Shown in pieces: positions 46,236 to 54,047 of a DNA stretch of 64,000 nt. Numbering within the stretch: position 1 is the stretch's first letter; every line of letters starts with the position of its first letter. The notes under the pieces were generated by a model. The model saw only the letters and a program-made list of their open reading frames with translations. It was not told the origin of the DNA and did no database searches. The stretch spans positions 57,276-121,275 of the forward strand of contig JAJDXQ010000032.1 in NCBI GenBank assembly GCA_022823185.1, given 5' to 3'. The translations under genes were made by a program, and so were the position numbers. This stretch comes from Caldilineaceae bacterium (lineage in GTDB: Bacteria; Chloroflexota; Anaerolineae; Caldilineales; Caldilineaceae).

Positions 46236-47729
46236 ATGGAGCATTTGAATCTTTCTCGGCGAAACTTCCTCATGACTGCTGGCGTTGTGACAGCCGGCGC
46301 CGCCTTGGCCGCCTGTGTGCCCGCAGGCGAAACCGCGCAACAGCAGGACGGCGAACCGGCCGCGGCCGCACAGAACCTGATCGCATTCCTGGGTGGCTGG
46401 ACACCGACCGAAAGCATGGAGCTCAGCGAAGACAACCCCAACCCGCACAACAAGATCCTGGAAGTGCTCGATGAATACACGGCCGAGCATCCCGACGTTT
46501 CGATCGAATGGATCAGGCTGCCCTCCGGTGTTAGCAGCCGCGAGTGGATGGTGGCCCAACAGACCGCCGGCACCGTTCCCCACATCATGCCCGCGGCCCA
46601 GTGGATCATCAAAGAGGACGTGGACAAAGACTGGTGGGTCGTCCTTACCAGTTTCCTCCAGCAACCGAACCCCTATATCGCCGCCGGCGAACCGGGCAGC
46701 GAACGCTGGATCGACCAGTTTTACCCCACGCCGAACTCCATGCTCAACATAGAAGGCAACTTCTACAACGTCGCCTTCGGCATCAACACGACGTGGTTCT
46801 TCTACAACGTGGACATGTTCGAAGAGCTGGGCATCTCCGTCCCCAACAGCTATGCCGAGTTTCTCGAAAACTGCCAGGTGGCCAAAGACGCCGGTCTGAT
46901 CGGCTACGACTTCATCACCTTCTCCCCCGCCGACACCGATGCCTGGTACCGCCAGCAGATCGGCTCAATGATCATGGAGCGCGACCTTGCCCCCCTCGTC
47001 AACCCGGACGGACGCTTTGCCGAACTCTCCGAGGTCGCCTGCGCCATCCGCGAAGGCGTCTATCACGCCCACCTGCCCCAGTTCCGCCAGTGGCTGGAGC
47101 TGTGGAAGCTCAACGTGCCCTACCGCCGCGCCGACTGGACCGTCTCCGCACCCGACTCCACCCGTCTTTTCCTCACCAAAGAGACGCCGATCACCGAAAA
47201 CGGCTCCTGGATCATCCCCCAGCTGGAGATCGATCCGCTGCTCGACTTCGAATGGGCCACCTTCTGGGCGCCCCCGTTGACCAAAGAGAGCAGCGAGTTC
47301 GTCACCGACCCGCCCACCGTCGCCCCCAACGTAGGCACCGTGACCGACAACTTTGCCATCTCCACCCGAGCTGAAAGAGACGGCGTGCTGGGCACCGCCA
47401 TCGACCTGCTGCGCTTCTTCTCGCACCCCGAAAACATTGAACTGGTGCAGGGCGAAATCGGCCAGAACATGCCCAACGTCAAGGGGACCAGGGTGCCCGA
47501 CCGCTTCGCCGAGGCCCACAAAGGGCTCGTCGAGTCGATCGGCTATGTCACCATGTTCCAGTACGAGATCGTCACCATGGATCTCGAAGCCGCCGAGGCC
47601 TGCGGCAAGTCCTGGTGGTCCTATCTGCTGGACGAGATCAGCATCGACGAGTGCATCGAACAGAACCAGGCCGCCTTCGAAGGATACGCAACCCGCTACA
47701 TTGACGAGCAAGGCAACGCCTGCCCCTGA
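46236..47729 (+). CDS. Sugar ABC transporter substrate-binding lipoprotein (family 1)
   Basis: A 497-residue receptor. The N terminus LSRRNFLMTAGVVTAGAA has the twin-arginine pattern and is followed by the lipobox LAAC, suggesting export in folded form and lipid anchoring. The mature part is a family-1 extracellular solute receptor (NVDMFEELGISVPNSYAEFL, and DLLRFFSHPENIELV near the C terminus). The start at 46236 is ten bases after AGGAG. It heads an operon with two permeases; the ATPase is not encoded here, as is usual for systems sharing an MsmK-like ATPase. Confidence 0.93.
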   Translation: MEHLNLSRRNFLMTAGVVTAGAALAACVPAGETAQQQDGEPAAAAQNLIAFLGGWTPTESMELSEDNPNPHNKILEVLDEYTAEHPDVSIEWIRLPSGVSSREWMVAQQTAGTVPHIMPAAQWIIKEDVDKDWWVVLTSFLQQPNPYIAAGEPGSERWIDQFYPTPNSMLNIEGNFYNVAFGINTTWFFYNVDMFEELGISVPNSYAEFLENCQVAKDAGLIGYDFITFSPADTDAWYRQQIGSMIMERDLAPLVNPDGRFAELSEVACAIREGVYHAHLPQFRQWLELWKLNVPYRRADWTVSAPDSTRLFLTKETPITENGSWIIPQLEIDPLLDFEWATFWAPPLTKESSEFVTDPPTVAPNVGTVTDNFAISTRAERDGVLGTAIDLLRFFSHPENIELVQGEIGQNMPNVKGTRVPDRFAEAHKGLVESIGYVTMFQYEIVTMDLEAAEACGKSWWSYLLDEISIDECIEQNQAAFEGYATRYIDEQGNACP

Positions 47730-47782
47730 CATCAGATTGCTGGCGGCTACAGCTTCCTCTTGGCCGCCAGCCTCTTTTCACA

Positions 47783-48679
47783 ATGAATAAGACACTCTGG
47801 CAACGGATATGGGAGACAAGGGCAGGGTACCTGATGGTCGTGCCGACCCTGGCCTTTCTCCTCATCTTCCAATACTATCCCGCCGTCTCCGGTCTCTATC
47901 GCTCGATGTTCGACTGGAACGCCGGGCTGGCGGGAAACTTTATCGGTTTGTCCAACTTCGTCGAGCTCTTCACCGACGACGATGTCTTCATCCGTTCCCT
48001 CAAAAACATGGCCCTGTTGACGATCTGGTACCTGATCGCCTTCGTCGGGCTTTCTACCGGTGTGGCAGTCCTCATCCACCGCATCCGCCGCGAGCGCTCC
48101 AAGTACTTTTTCCGCCTCTTCATGATCCTGCCCGTCATTATCCCGGCGGTCGTCCTCATCCTGCTCTGGAAATTCATCTACGACTCCACCATCGGCCCCC
48201 TCAATGCCATCCTAATCGGCGTCGGCCTCCAGGACTGGACACACGCCTGGCTCGCCGAACCCAGGATCGCCATCTACGCCGTGATGTTTCGCAACTTCCC
48301 CTGGATCGACGGCGTCTCTGTCCTCATTCTGCTCGCCGGTTTGCAGGCAATCCCGGTCGAAATCATCGAGAGCGGCCTCCTCGACGGCGCCAGCGGCTGG
48401 AGGCGCCTGCGCTACATCGAGCTCCCCCTCATCACCGGTCAGATTAAACTGCTCATCGTGCTCACAATCATGTGGGGCGTTCAGGAATACTCCGCCGTCT
48501 GGGCCATGACCCAGGGCGGGCCGATCGATTCGACCCAGGTGCCGGGCATGTGGATGTACTTCAACGCCTTCCGCATCAGCCGCATGGGCTACGCCTCCGC
48601 CATTGGCGTCGTGATGTTCCTGATCACACTGGTGGCCACGATTCTGAATATGCGTTACATAAGATCCCAGGAGTATTAG
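47783..48679 (+). CDS. Sugar ABC transporter permease (UgpA/MalF type)
   Basis: A 298-residue inner-membrane protein with six predicted helices. The EAA motif region is IIESGLLDGASGWRRLRYIELPLITG. The N-terminal part (FLLIFQYYPAVSGLYRSMFDW) is typical of the first of the two CUT1 permeases. It lies 53 bases after the receptor gene and forms a heterodimer with the protein encoded next. No clear ribosome site precedes the ATG. Confidence 0.94.
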   Translation: MNKTLWQRIWETRAGYLMVVPTLAFLLIFQYYPAVSGLYRSMFDWNAGLAGNFIGLSNFVELFTDDDVFIRSLKNMALLTIWYLIAFVGLSTGVAVLIHRIRRERSKYFFRLFMILPVIIPAVVLILLWKFIYDSTIGPLNAILIGVGLQDWTHAWLAEPRIAIYAVMFRNFPWIDGVSVLILLAGLQAIPVEIIESGLLDGASGWRRLRYIELPLITGQIKLLIVLTIMWGVQEYSAVWAMTQGGPIDSTQVPGMWMYFNAFRISRMGYASAIGVVMFLITLVATILNMRYIRSQEY

Positions 48680-48743
48680 CAGCCGGTGTTCCGCGCCCCT
48701 CGGAACCCGGAATACGCAGTTCGCATTGCATGAGGATCTCGGT

Positions 48744-49622
48744 ATGGAGAGACGCAGCGAATCCCTGACCGCCATGGCGGGCGGCCCCGCGCAAAGTCAG
48801 GCGCGCAGCCTTCACCGCGGCGACGGCTGGCGCACGCTGGCCCTGGGCATACTCTGCGCGCTCATGATCGCGCCGCTCATCATGGCGGTCATCATCTCGC
48901 TCAAGAGCCCTTCCCAGTTCACACGCGTGCCCTTCATGCCCACCTGGCCGCTGCGCTGGGAAAACTACGAGTTCGCCGTGCAGATCATCAGCCAGTTTCT
49001 GCTCAACAGCATCATCACCAGCGGCGCCACCGTAATCGGCGTCCTCCTGCTCAGCTCGCTCGCAGCCTACTCCTTCGCCCAGATTCCGTTTCCCGGCCGC
49101 ACGCTCGTCTTTTACGCAGTCCTGGCACTGATGATGGTACCGGCGTCGCTGACACTGGTCCCCTCCTTTGTATTGATCAGGGACCTGCGGCTGATCAATA
49201 CCCACTGGTCGCTGATCCTGCCCTGGATCGCAGGCGGCCAGATCATCGGCATCCTCATCCTGCGCGCCTTTTTCGAGAGCCTGCCCGGCGAAATGTTCGA
49301 CGCCTGCCGCATTGACGGCGCCTCCGACTGGCAGATCTACTGGCACGTCGCCCTGCCGCTCACCCGCTCCATGCTTGGCGTCGTCGCCGTGCTCAATATC
49401 CTCGGCACCTGGAACAACCTGATCTGGCCCACCCTGACCCTACCGGAACGCAAAATGTGGCCGCTCACACCCGGCCTTTACTCCTACATGGAGCAATACT
49501 ACACCAGCTACGGGCGCGTGATGGCCGGACTGCTGCTCGGCTCCATCCCCCTCGTGATCCTGTTCATCTTCACCAGCCGCCTCTTCGTCGAAGGGCTGAC
49601 ATCCGGCGCCATCAAGACCTGA
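48744..49622 (+). CDS. Sugar ABC transporter permease (UgpE/MalG type)
   Basis: A 292-residue six-helix permease. The EAA region is MFDACRIDGASDWQIYWHVALPL, and the C terminus SRLFVEGLTSGAIKT is the standard end of CUT1 second permeases. I chose the ATG at 48744, with GAGG eight bases before it, over an in-frame TTG at 48726. It completes the membrane part of the uptake system. Confidence 0.94.
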   Translation: MERRSESLTAMAGGPAQSQARSLHRGDGWRTLALGILCALMIAPLIMAVIISLKSPSQFTRVPFMPTWPLRWENYEFAVQIISQFLLNSIITSGATVIGVLLLSSLAAYSFAQIPFPGRTLVFYAVLALMMVPASLTLVPSFVLIRDLRLINTHWSLILPWIAGGQIIGILILRAFFESLPGEMFDACRIDGASDWQIYWHVALPLTRSMLGVVAVLNILGTWNNLIWPTLTLPERKMWPLTPGLYSYMEQYYTSYGRVMAGLLLGSIPLVILFIFTSRLFVEGLTSGAIKT

Positions 49623-49670
49623 AATGGCCTTCTCGGGCGGCAGCGGCAGAGAAAGGCCTGCAAACCGCGA

Positions 49671-50729
49671 ATGAACCGCATACCCGCAAATCAAGACTCC
49701 GTAGACGAAAGGACCCGGTACGATGTAATCGTGGTCGGCTGCGGTGGGTGGGGGTTAGCCGTCCTCAAAGTGCTCTCCGACATGGGCCTCCGCGTTCTCG
49801 GCATCGAGCGCGCAGAGATCTGTCACAACCTCCGCAATTACATGAAGCATATGGTGATGCATTCCGTTCTCTCCTACATGATTCTGGACCCGGAAGACGC
49901 GATTGTGGCCCGCAAAGGCAACGACCATCACCCGCTCATTGACGAGTTGATCCAGAGCTACAGCGACTTCGCCGTAAAATTCAATCTCCCCATCAAGACC
50001 CACCACGAACTCCTCGACATCGAAGGCGAAAAAGGGGAATTCGAACTGGCTGTGCGCGATTCTGAAGGCCGTGCTTCCTGCCTGAACGCAAAGCGTGTCG
50101 TGCTCGCGACCGGCTCCTACGACGAACCCAACCTTGCCGGCATACCTGGTGAACTGAACGGCTCCGTCCAACACTACTTCCACGAATGGGAACACATAAG
50201 AGACAAACGAATCCTCTTCATCGGCGGCGGCTTCTCCTCGGCCGATGGCATCATCGCCCTCTGCCCGCGCAACCAGATCCTCTGGGTCGTGCGCAAATCA
50301 CCTGACGCGGTCGAGAAGATGCTCAACGACCAGAAGACCGTCTGGGGCCAGCCCGATGCCCGCATGGTCAACACCGAAATAATGACCGATAGCCAGGTCA
50401 TCTCTCTGGAAAACAACGTCGCCGTCGTGCAAACACCCGGCGGCCGCAAAACCTGGAACTACGATCTCTGCTACATGCTCATCGGCCACAAACCCGACCA
50501 GGACATGTGTTCGCGGCTCCTCAACGGCAACCTGGACTTCGTTGAAGAAACATTCGAGTCCTGCGAGAGGCCCGGTGTCTATCTCGTTGGCGCGCTCGCC
50601 AAGAAACACCTCGAGCACATCGGCCTGACCCACAACCTCTGTCCCGACAATGATGGCGTGCGTTACATCGAGCGCATCCGCTCCGCCATGCAGCGAGAGT
50701 TCAACCGCGATCGTCAGCAGATCACCTGA
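49671..50729 (+). CDS. Pyridine nucleotide-disulfide-type flavin oxidoreductase
   Basis: A 352-residue protein with an FAD-binding motif VIVVGCGGWGLAVLKVL near residues 18-34, the ATG-type segment VVLATGSYDEP, and a second nucleotide-binding motif LFIGGGFSSADGI for NAD(P)H. The C-terminal GVYLVGALAKKH is the usual FAD-contact end. No CxxC redox pair is visible, so it is more like the YpdA/flavin monooxygenase group than thioredoxin reductase. It follows the sugar permeases and precedes an unknown protein and the corrinoid protein. It might supply electrons in that pathway (inference). Confidence 0.85.
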   Translation: MNRIPANQDSVDERTRYDVIVVGCGGWGLAVLKVLSDMGLRVLGIERAEICHNLRNYMKHMVMHSVLSYMILDPEDAIVARKGNDHHPLIDELIQSYSDFAVKFNLPIKTHHELLDIEGEKGEFELAVRDSEGRASCLNAKRVVLATGSYDEPNLAGIPGELNGSVQHYFHEWEHIRDKRILFIGGGFSSADGIIALCPRNQILWVVRKSPDAVEKMLNDQKTVWGQPDARMVNTEIMTDSQVISLENNVAVVQTPGGRKTWNYDLCYMLIGHKPDQDMCSRLLNGNLDFVEETFESCERPGVYLVGALAKKHLEHIGLTHNLCPDNDGVRYIERIRSAMQREFNRDRQQIT

Positions 50730-50757
50730 CCACGAGCCACTCACCACCGGTGTTCCC

Positions 50758-51570
50758 ATGCACACAAGCCAGGCACTCCGATCGTCCCACTTTGAATACC
50801 GCCGCCCAGGAGCGGACGGACGCGTCGCATTCAGCGCCTTTTGCGCCGACTACCACGACCAGGACCGCGTCGCCGTCGTCTCGCCCCGCCTCGAAGACGG
50901 CGTCCTCCACACTGCCTACGCACTGCTGGCCCTGACCACCGCCTTCTACGACGTGCAGCGCGCAAACGGCGGCGACTTCTTCATCTACCCGCAACATTTC
51001 GCGATCATCGGCGAGCACCCGCCAGGCGCAACCCCCGCGCGCCCCCCGAACGGACCCGGCGACAAAATCGGCATCGCCACCGGCGCCGGCCGCCTCGATC
51101 TGACGCTGGACGAGGCCGGCATCGGCGGCGCTTGGGCCTGGCTCGACGTCTGGCCGGGCGGCAACTGGCACACCGCCTCCCAGACGCCGGCCGCCATGTT
51201 GAAAAAAGCCTTCGACCTCCACATCAACCGCCTCTTCTGGCCGCAGGACTACACGCCCCGTAGCCGGCCAGTACAGGCAACAGAAAATGGAGAGTGCGCA
51301 GATCCGCCACTGCCCGACTACGCCCGCAAAATGCTCAGAACGCGCCTCAAATCCGTTTACTACTACAACACATCCGCGCCAACCATAGAGATCATCGCCG
51401 ATCAACCCGCCGTGGATATCGTTCAGTTTAGCCTCGACAAACTTCCGGCCCCGCTGCGGCAAACGCTGGACCAGGACACGGATCCGCCCAGCTCTCCTGG
51501 CCTTGAGTCATTTCGGCAGGTGAGCGTGAACGACTTTCTGGACGATGTGGCGGCATGCTTCACGTCCTGA
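50758..51570 (+). CDS. Hypothetical protein in the corrinoid/sugar cluster
   Basis: A 270-residue soluble protein I do not recognise. It has no signal peptide or membrane segment. Segments such as WAWLDVWPGGNWHTA, LFWPQDYTPRS and KSVYYYNTSAPTIEII suggest an alpha/beta protein. It begins 28 bases after the flavoprotein stop and ends about 100 bases before the corrinoid protein gene, so it may be a dedicated partner in whatever chemistry the corrinoid protein supports. The chosen ATG is the first that starts inside recognisably protein-like sequence. Confidence 0.75.
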   Translation: MHTSQALRSSHFEYRRPGADGRVAFSAFCADYHDQDRVAVVSPRLEDGVLHTAYALLALTTAFYDVQRANGGDFFIYPQHFAIIGEHPPGATPARPPNGPGDKIGIATGAGRLDLTLDEAGIGGAWAWLDVWPGGNWHTASQTPAAMLKKAFDLHINRLFWPQDYTPRSRPVQATENGECADPPLPDYARKMLRTRLKSVYYYNTSAPTIEIIADQPAVDIVQFSLDKLPAPLRQTLDQDTDPPSSPGLESFRQVSVNDFLDDVAACFTS

Positions 51571-51673
51571 CCGGTAACGCCTGACAGGTTGAACTCGCTG
51601 CCCCTTCGCAATTTGAAGGCAACACGCACCATCAAAATTGGAAGCATAGCCGTCGGAACCGGAGGCACACAAC

Positions 51674-52444
51674 ATGAGCCGCGAAGCAGAAATCAAGAAA
51701 GAGCTGTACGAATACACGCTTACAGGACGGGCGCCGATCACCGAAAAACTCACCCAGGAAGGCCTCGACCTGGGCATGGACCCCCTGGAGATCCTCTTCC
51801 AGGCGCTGATCCCCGCGCTCCAGGAAGTGGGCCGTCTCTTCGAGATCGGCGAGTACTTTGTGCCCGAGATGATGATCTCCGCCAAAGCGATGCAACGCGC
51901 CATGGCTATCCTGCAGCCGGTCCTGGGCGATACCGGTGTCGAACCCGTTGGCAAAGTCCTGATGCTGACTGTCAAAGGCGATGTCCACGACATCGGCAAG
52001 AACCTGTGCATCATCATGCTCGAAGGCGCCGGCTTTGAAGTGATCGACATGGGCGTCAATGTCAGCCCCGAAAAAATGATCGATGCCGTCAATGAGCACC
52101 AGCCCCAGCTTGTCGGCTTCTCCGCCTTCCTCACCACCACCATGCCCTTCTTCAAGACTAACATCGAGGCGCTTGAAGCGGCCGGCCTGCGCGACAAGGT
52201 CAAAGTCATGGTCGGAGGCGCGCCGATCACCCTGGAATATGCCATGAGTGTCGGCGCCGACGGCTTCGGACCCGACGCCAGCCAGTCCGTAAAGCTGGCC
52301 AAGCAGCTGATGGCCGACATGGGCTACGAGATCGGCCAGGACGGGGACGGCGCATCATCCGAAGGGGAATCCGCCATGCGCGCCGCCGTCGACGCCGTCG
52401 AAGGCCTGATGCGAAAAGCCGAAGAAGAACACGTCAGCGGTTAG
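51674..52444 (+). CDS. Cobalamin-binding corrinoid protein (methyltransferase shuttle)
   Basis: A 256-residue protein of the MtaC/MtbC/MetH-B12 type. The N-terminal helical cap domain (about 10-95) includes EVGRLFEIGEYFVPEMMISAKAM. The Rossmann B12 domain carries the cobalt-ligand motif DVHDIGKN (about residues 106-113) and the nucleotide-tail motifs ending in VMVGGAPIT. It carries a methyl group on Co between a substrate-specific methyltransferase and an acceptor methyltransferase. The UroD-family protein encoded at 56812 is a plausible partner. The C-terminal about 40 residues are extra. Confidence 0.93.
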   Translation: MSREAEIKKELYEYTLTGRAPITEKLTQEGLDLGMDPLEILFQALIPALQEVGRLFEIGEYFVPEMMISAKAMQRAMAILQPVLGDTGVEPVGKVLMLTVKGDVHDIGKNLCIIMLEGAGFEVIDMGVNVSPEKMIDAVNEHQPQLVGFSAFLTTTMPFFKTNIEALEAAGLRDKVKVMVGGAPITLEYAMSVGADGFGPDASQSVKLAKQLMADMGYEIGQDGDGASSEGESAMRAAVDAVEGLMRKAEEEHVSG

Positions 52445-52471
52445 ACGCCGCACAGAGAGAGGGAATTGTAC

Positions 52472-53935
52472 ATGAGCAGCCAGCGAAAAACAGTTCGTCC
52501 CCGAATCGGAATCTTTGGCATCGGCCTCGGCGAGTACTGGCCGCAGTTCCCCGGCCTCAAGGAGCAGCTCGAAGGCTACCAGGCCCGCGTCGAGAATCGA
52601 GTCGGCCAGTGGGCCGACGTCGTCAGCGCCGGCCTCGTCGACTCCGCCCCCCTCGGACGCGCCGCCGGAGACCTCTTCCAGCGCGAGCAGGTCGACATGG
52701 TCTACTGCTACGTCGGCACCTACGCCACCAGCTCAACCGTCCTCCCCGCCGTGCAGATTCCCAAAGTCCCTGTCCTCGTCCTCAATCTCCAGCCCTCCGC
52801 CGCGCTCGACTACGCCAACACCGACACCAAGGAGTGGCTGGCCAACTGCTGCGCCTGCTGCGTTCCCGAGCTCAGTGCCGTTTTCCACCGCTGCGATATC
52901 GACTTCCATGTCGTCTCCGGCATGTTGGCTGAGGAAGAAGGCTGCGAAGAGCCGGCCCGACGCGCCTGGGCCGAAATCCAGGACTGGACCCAGGCCGCCG
53001 GCGCCCTGCGTACCCTGCGCCGCAGCCGCATGGGCTTCCTCGGCCACACCTACCCCGGCATGCTCGACATGTACAGCGACTTCACCCAGCACCACGGTCA
53101 GCTCGGCACACATGTCGAGGTCCTGGAGATGTGCGACCTGGCGCAGATGGTCAACGGCGTCACCCCGGCTGACATCAAGGCCAAGGAAGAGGAGGCGCTC
53201 GCCATCTTCGACCTGGCCGAAGACTCGCCCTCCGACCCGCTCGCGACGCGGCCCTCCCCTGAAGCGCTCGACTGGGCCTACCGCGTCGCCGTCGGCCTTG
53301 ACCGCCTCGTCGAAGCGTTCGATCTCGACGGCCTCACCTACTACTACCGCGGCCTCGACGGCAACGAATATACACAGATAGCCGCCGGATTCGCGCTCGG
53401 CTGCTCCCTGCTCACCGCACGCGGCGTGCCCTGCAGCGGCGAAGGCGACCTGAAAAACTGCCAGGTAATGAAAATCGTCGACACCTTCGGCGCCGGCGGC
53501 AGTTACTCCGAGGTCACCGCCATGGACTTCCGCGAAGAGTTCATCCTCGCCGGCCACGACGGCCCTTTCCACATCGACATCGCCGAAGGGCGCCCCCTGC
53601 TGCGCGGCCTTGCCCTCTACCACGGCAAGCAAGGCGAAGGCGTCGGCGTCGAAACACAGGTCAAGCACGGGCCCGTCACCGTACTCTCCATGACCCAGAC
53701 CCGCCAGGGCAATCTCAAGCTCCTGGCAGCCGAGGCCGAAAGCATCCCCGGCCCCGTCCTCCAGATCGGCAACACCGACAGCCGCCTCAAATTCTCGCTC
53801 GGCCCCGCCGACTTCATCAACGCCTGGTGCAAAGAGGGCCCGACCCACCACTTCGCCCTCGGCGTCGGCCACATCCTGCCCAAAATCGAAAAATTCGCCA
53901 GCATCGCTAACCTCGAACTCAAGGTGGTCTGCTAG
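52472..53935 (+). CDS. L-fucose/L-arabinose isomerase-like protein
   Basis: A 487-residue protein of the fucose/arabinose isomerase superfamily. The N-terminal half is a Rossmann-like domain (RPRIGIFGIGLGEYWPQFPG) and the C-terminal half contains the metal-site type residues in GEGDLKNC and in the FGAGGSYSEVTAMDF region, with a late His in THHFALGVGH. Enzymes of this fold interconvert aldoses and ketoses using Mn(II). Many such divergent members are uncharacterised. GAGGG is eight bases before the ATG; a TTG six bases upstream is less likely. It follows the corrinoid protein by 27 bases. Confidence 0.85.
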   Translation: MSSQRKTVRPRIGIFGIGLGEYWPQFPGLKEQLEGYQARVENRVGQWADVVSAGLVDSAPLGRAAGDLFQREQVDMVYCYVGTYATSSTVLPAVQIPKVPVLVLNLQPSAALDYANTDTKEWLANCCACCVPELSAVFHRCDIDFHVVSGMLAEEEGCEEPARRAWAEIQDWTQAAGALRTLRRSRMGFLGHTYPGMLDMYSDFTQHHGQLGTHVEVLEMCDLAQMVNGVTPADIKAKEEEALAIFDLAEDSPSDPLATRPSPEALDWAYRVAVGLDRLVEAFDLDGLTYYYRGLDGNEYTQIAAGFALGCSLLTARGVPCSGEGDLKNCQVMKIVDTFGAGGSYSEVTAMDFREEFILAGHDGPFHIDIAEGRPLLRGLALYHGKQGEGVGVETQVKHGPVTVLSMTQTRQGNLKLLAAEAESIPGPVLQIGNTDSRLKFSLGPADFINAWCKEGPTHHFALGVGHILPKIEKFASIANLELKVVC

Positions 53936-53945
53936 AACCCCGTAG

Positions 53946-53966
53946 GGGCAACCCTCGCGGTTGCCC
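53946..53966. terminator. GTAGGGGCAACC palindrome after the isomerase-like gene
   Basis: Perfect 8-bp stem GGGCAACC/GGTTGCCC with loop CTCGC, ten bases after the stop. The same palindrome type recurs at 44788 and 44839, so it is a dispersed element that may also act as a transcript end. No T tract. Confidence 0.55.
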
Positions 53967-54008
53967 TCGAGGTTGCTTAGAATCAAACGACCGCGTCCAC
54001 GCGAGTTC

Positions 54009-54039
54009 ACTAAAAACTAGAAACTGAAAACGAAAAACT
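54009..54039. repeat. A-rich heptamer array before the rhamnosidase gene
   Basis: Seven-base units ACTAAAA, ACTAGAA, ACTGAAA and ACGAAAA in phase, ending nine bases before the ATG. They occupy the ribosome-site position. Confidence 0.7.
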
Positions 54040-54047
54040 TCCAAAAC

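Noticed and set aside
45028..46248. A 406-codon plus-strand frame over the minus-strand oxygenase and the promoter region
   Set aside because: Its translation is rich in His, Arg and Pro with no domain; the minus-strand frame carries the PhyH iron motif and a ribosome site.
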